Shown here one piece after another: positions 32,504 through 35,212 of a stretch of DNA of 35,212 nucleotides. Positions within the stretch are counted from its first letter, which is position 1. The number at the start of each line of letters is the position of its first letter. Position numbers and translations under genes: made by a program. Source of the stretch: CADEED01 sp035995425. GTDB lineage: Bacteria > Pseudomonadota > Gammaproteobacteria > Steroidobacterales > Steroidobacteraceae. Location: NCBI GenBank assembly GCA_035995425.1, contig DASYKM010000154.1, positions 1 to 35,212 on the forward strand. Reading direction: 5' to 3'. The notes under the pieces are model-generated. The model had not been told where the DNA came from. It did not search any database and saw nothing but the letters and a program-made list of their open reading frames with translations.

Positions 32504-33589
32504 GTTGAAGCGGAAGTGCATCACGTCGCCTTCCTTGACCAGGTATTCCTTTCCTTCCAGGCGCAGCTTGCCGGCGTCCTTCGCGCCTGCTTCACCCTGG
32601 TACCGGATGAAATCGTCGTAGCCGATGACCTCGGCGCGGATGAAGCCGCGTTCGAAGTCGGTGTGGATGACCCCGGCGGCCTGCGGCGCGGTCGACCCGC
32701 CGCGCACCGTCCAGGCACGCACTTCCTTCACGCCGGCCGTGAAATACGTCTGCAGCCCTAGCAAGTCGTAACCGGCGCGAATCACGCGGTTGAGGCCCGG
32801 CTCGGCGAGGCCAAGGTCGCGCAGGAAGTCGGCGCGATCGGCCTCCTCCAGCTGCGAGATCTCCGCCTCGATCGCGGCACACACCGCGACGACCACCGCG
32901 CCTTCGGTCTTGGCGCGGGCCGTGACCGCATCGAGATGCGCGTTGTTCGTGAAACCGTCTTCCTTGACGTTCGCCACGTACATCACCGGCTTGGCGGTGA
33001 GCAGGTGCAGTTCCTGGCTGTCGGCCTTCTCGTCTTTCGTGAGGCCCATGGAACGCACCGCTTTGCCATCGTCGAGGTGTTTGCGCATGCGCTCGAAGAG
33101 ATCTTTCTTGCGCGCCGCATCCTTGTCGCCACCTTTGGCGGCCTTGGTATTGCGGTCCACGGCCTTTTCCACCGATTGGAGATCTGTCAACGCCAGCTCC
33201 GTGTCGATGATGTCGATATCGGAAATCGGGTTCACGCGACCCGACACGTGCACGATGTCGGCGTCTTCGAAACAGCGCACCACGTGTGAGATCGCGTCGG
33301 TTTCCCGTATGTGCGCGAGGAACTTGTTCCCAAGCCCTTCCCCCTGCGACGCGCCGGCCACCAGGCCCGCGATGTCGACGAACTCGACGGTGGTCGGCAC
33401 GATCTTCTCGGGCTTCACGATCTTCGACAGCGCGTCGAGCCGCGGGTCGGGCACCGGCACGATGCCGACGTTCGGGTCGATGGTGCAGAAGGGATAGTTC
33501 TCCGCCGCGATCTGCGCGCGCGTCAGCGCGTTGAACAACGTGGACTTGCCGACGTTGGGAAGTCCCACAATGCCGCACTTGATACCCAT
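32498..33589 (-). CDS. ychF: Redox-regulated ATPase YchF (OLA1/Obg-like)
   Basis: 363 aa, full family length. G1 motif GLPNVGKST (9-17), G3 DIAGLVAGAS, and NVKE (about 204) in place of NKxD, which is the feature that gives this family ATP rather than GTP preference. A coiled-coil insert follows G3 and the C-terminus is a TGS domain (AWTVRGGSTAPQAAGVIHTD). It associates with ribosomes and is linked to stress and iron responses in other bacteria. It starts four bases after the pth stop, with GGAG inside the pth end as its ribosome-binding site, so pth-ychF is an operon. Confidence 0.97.
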   Translation of the reverse strand: MGIKCGIVGLPNVGKSTLFNALTRAQIAAENYPFCTIDPNVGIVPVPDPRLDALSKIVKPEKIVPTTVEFVDIAGLVAGASQGEGLGNKFLAHIRETDAISHVVRCFEDADIVHVSGRVNPISDIDIIDTELALTDLQSVEKAVDRNTKAAKGGDKDAARKKDLFERMRKHLDDGKAVRSMGLTKDEKADSQELHLLTAKPVMYVANVKEDGFTNNAHLDAVTARAKTEGAVVVAVCAAIEAEISQLEEADRADFLRDLGLAEPGLNRVIRAGYDLLGLQTYFTAGVKEVRAWTVRGGSTAPQAAGVIHTDFERGFIRAEVIGYDDFIRYQGEAGAKDAGKLRLEGKEYLVKEGDVMHFRFNV

Positions 33590-33593
33590 CCAG

Positions 33594-34202
33594 CTACTCC
33601 GTTTTCGCTGCAGGCGCGGGTTTGTTGCGCGCGTGCAATTTGTTCATGGCGATCTGCGCTCCCGAGCGCAGCATCTCTTCGATCGCGTCCGCGCCCGCAA
33701 CGATGGTCTCGTCGATGGCGCGTTGCTCGTCCGCGCCGGCGCGCGTCAGCACGAAGTCCACGACTTCGTTTTTCGTTCCGGGATGACCGACGCCAATGCG
33801 CAATCTCCAGAAACCGTCGCCCTGCGCCGCGATGACGTCGCGCAGGCCGTTGTGTCCGCCGTGGCCGCCGGCTTCCTTGAGCCGCACGGTGCCGCCCGGC
33901 AAATCGATCTCATCGTGAGCCACCAGCATCTGCGCCGGCGTCAACTTGTAGAAGCCGAGCACGCTCGACACCGGACCGCCGCTGCGATTCATGAAAGTCA
34001 TCGGCTTGACCAGCCAGATCTCTTCGCCGCCGATGCGCACCCGCGCCAGCTCCGCCTGGTGTTTGCCCTCGGAGCGGAAAGTGCCGCCGTGGCGGCGCGC
34101 AAGCTCGTCCACGAGCCAGAAGCCCGCGTTGTGACGCGTACGCGCGTACTCGGGGCCGGGATTGCCGAGCCCGATGATGATCTTGAGTGCGTTTGCGGCC
34201 AT
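33594..34202 (-). CDS. pth: Peptidyl-tRNA hydrolase
   Basis: 202 aa. Opens with KIIIGLGNPGPEYARTRHNAG, where H24 is the catalytic His. N72 (TFMNRSG), D97 (HDEIDL) and the GGHGGHNGLRD segment complete the active-site channel. It recycles peptidyl-tRNA dropped from ribosomes. The ribosome-binding site is weak. The T-run of a strong rho-independent terminator ends only about 20 bp upstream of the ATG, so expression must come from read-through or from an unseen promoter at the hairpin. Confidence 0.97.
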   Translation of the reverse strand: MAANALKIIIGLGNPGPEYARTRHNAGFWLVDELARRHGGTFRSEGKHQAELARVRIGGEEIWLVKPMTFMNRSGGPVSSVLGFYKLTPAQMLVAHDEIDLPGGTVRLKEAGGHGGHNGLRDVIAAQGDGFWRLRIGVGHPGTKNEVVDFVLTRAGADEQRAIDETIVAGADAIEEMLRSGAQIAMNKLHARNKPAPAAKTE

Positions 34203-34221
34203 GTCGAACTTGCAGCGCGAT

Positions 34222-34257
34222 AAAAAACGCGGCGCGACGATTCATCGGCGCGCCGCG
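34222..34257 (-). terminator. Rho-independent terminator of rplY
   Basis: On the minus strand a 9-bp stem CGCGGCGCG/CGCGCCGCG, a mismatch and four further pairs around a tiny loop, followed immediately by TTTTTT (34227-34222). It is the clearest intrinsic terminator in the window. Confidence 0.85.
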
Positions 34258-34273
34258 TGAAGTAGTTAGTGAA

Positions 34274-34298
34274 GGGCGCGGGTGATGCACCCGCGCCC
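34274..34298 (-). terminator. First hairpin downstream of rplY
   Basis: GGGCGCGGGT-GATGC-ACCCGCGCCC, a perfect 10-bp stem 14 bases after the rplY stop. It is followed by TTCACTAACTACTT rather than a T-run, so it may stabilise the mRNA end or help the next terminator. Confidence 0.6.
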
Positions 34299-34312
34299 TC
34301 CGGACTCGACTC

Positions 34313-35074
34313 TTACTTCTTTCCGCCTTCCTTCTTCGCGGGAGCCGCGGCTGCGGCACCCTTGGCAGCGCCGCCCTTGGCATCTGCCTTGGCATCGCCA
34401 GGCTTCGCGCCCGGCGCTGCGGCCGCACCTTCGGCCGGAGCAACAACAGCGCCTTCGGCAGGCGTCGCGGCAACGGCTTCGGCGGTCGGTTCCGCTTCTT
34501 CGGCACGCGGCGGATGCACCGTGACGACCACGGCGTCGCCCTTGGCGATCGACGGAATCGTGACGCCTTCCGGCAGCGGCAGATCGGACAGATGCTTCGA
34601 CTCGTTCATCTCCATCTTCGAGAGATCGAGCTCGATGAACTCGGGCAGATCCTTCGGCAGACAGGAGATTTCCACGTCGGCGATGCGATGCGAGACCACG
34701 CCACCCGCGGACTTGACCCCGGGGGCCGCCGCTTCACCCTTGAAGTGAATCGGAATGTGGATGCGGATCTTCTCGGTCTCGACCACGCGCTGCAGATCGA
34801 CGTGCTGAATCGCGTTGCGGGCCGGATGCATCTGCATGTCCTTGAGGATCGCAGCCTGCTTCTTGTCGCCCACGACGATGTTGATGATCGAGGAATAAAA
34901 CTTCTCGTTGTCCACCAGCGTCATCAGCTTCTGGTGATTGAGAGTGATGGCACGCGGTTCCGCGTGACCACCGTAGAGGATCGCCGGCACGCGCCCCGCA
35001 TGACGCAGGCGGCGGCTCGCACCTTTGCCCTCCGTCTCGCGGAACTCTGCCGTGAGTTCAAAAGAAATACGCAT
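34313..35074 (-). CDS. rplY: 50S ribosomal protein L25 / general stress protein Ctc
   Basis: 253 aa, the long Ctc/TL5 form. The 5S rRNA-binding L25 domain is residues 1-95 (EGKGASRRLRHAGRVPAILYGG), and the C-terminal beta domain about 96-190 has EIRIHIP-like strands and LPEFIELDLS. An Ala-, Lys- and Pro-rich tail (about 193-253) is of low complexity and probably disordered. CTGGAG seven bases before the ATG is a good ribosome-binding site. In related genomes prs normally lies upstream; it would be just outside this window. Confidence 0.96.
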   Translation of the reverse strand: MRISFELTAEFRETEGKGASRRLRHAGRVPAILYGGHAEPRAITLNHQKLMTLVDNEKFYSSIINIVVGDKKQAAILKDMQMHPARNAIQHVDLQRVVETEKIRIHIPIHFKGEAAAPGVKSAGGVVSHRIADVEISCLPKDLPEFIELDLSKMEMNESKHLSDLPLPEGVTIPSIAKGDAVVVTVHPPRAEEAEPTAEAVAATPAEGAVVAPAEGAAAAPGAKPGDAKADAKGGAAKGAAAAAPAKKEGGKK

Positions 35075-35150
35075 GAGAAACTCCAGTTACAACTAACAAC
35101 CGGCGGACACCGCGACCAGTGCCGCCACCTAAGAGAGTGGTGCCGGGTCG

Positions 35151-35212
35151 CGATTCTCGCGATTGAGTGAACGCTCGCAGGAACGCAAACGCAGACTCAA
35201 TCGCGAGAATCG
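35151..35212. repeat. Perfect 18-bp inverted repeat at window edge
   Basis: CGATTCTCGCGATTGAGT (35151-35168) and its exact complement (35195-35212) around 26 bases. The arms may continue beyond the window. A second, imperfect hairpin (about 35111-35152) lies between it and rplY. Position suggests the end of an upstream minus-strand gene or a leader of rplY. Confidence 0.6.

Noticed and set aside
542..35097. Pentamer GTTAG/CTAAC as a genome-wide enriched motif
   Set aside because: Hand count is 23 in the window, below a simple base-composition expectation of about 40; only the paired sites at 20286-20357 and the octamer stand out.

Overview
The window is a GC-rich chromosome segment from a Gram-negative gammaproteobacterium, most likely of the Xanthomonadales/Nevskiales (Steroidobacteraceae-like) part of the class. 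The reasons are the gene order rplY-pth-ychF at the right edge, a large TonB-dependent receptor of the kind abundant in Xanthomonas and Caulobacter, Tat- and Sec-exported enzymes, and a PilA-like protein. This placement is inferred from gene content; no database search was run.

Layout. 1-6.1 kb: a periplasmic OmpA/glycine-zipper protein, a zinc-ribbon plus N2227-like methyltransferase, a divergent pilin-like protein without a normal prepilin site, a Rieske-FAD reductase in one polypeptide, and a translationally coupled pair of unrecognised genes (4595-6063). 6.2-20.2 kb: a carbohydrate-use island with a Tat-exported amidohydrolase, a GH30 glycosidase, a TonB-dependent receptor, a GH29 alpha-L-fucosidase, a RhaM-family mutarotase, an MFS carrier, a DedA-rhodanese fusion, a CE8 pectin methylesterase, and a DUF4038/GH140-like enzyme carrying four tandem Ig-like repeats. 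Together they suggest import and trimming of plant cell-wall material, probably pectin with fucose-bearing side chains.

20.4-27.2 kb: a four-gene operon (YtrA-type GntR regulator, ABC ATPase, membrane protein, DUF3857/transglutaminase protein) in which every junction is a 4-bp start/stop overlap. Its promoter contains a clear palindromic operator. The operon is bracketed by two 53-bp direct repeats. The right-hand copy lies beside a duplicated 3' fragment of the tRNA-Met gene, whose intact copy is 2.1 kb further right beyond an AsmA-like/GT51 gene. This looks like a trace of integration or recombination at a tRNA locus.

27.4-32.5 kb: a hybrid histidine kinase (HAMP, HisKA, HATPase, two REC, HPt) followed one base later by a REC-GGDEF-EAL protein, a plausible phosphorelay feeding cyclic-di-GMP turnover. 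32.5-35.1 kb: housekeeping ychF, pth and rplY on the minus strand, with a strong terminator placed only 20 bp before pth.

Start sites were re-chosen wherever the longest reading frame ran into a neighbour or through a promoter. No CRISPR array, transposase, integrase or phage gene was seen.
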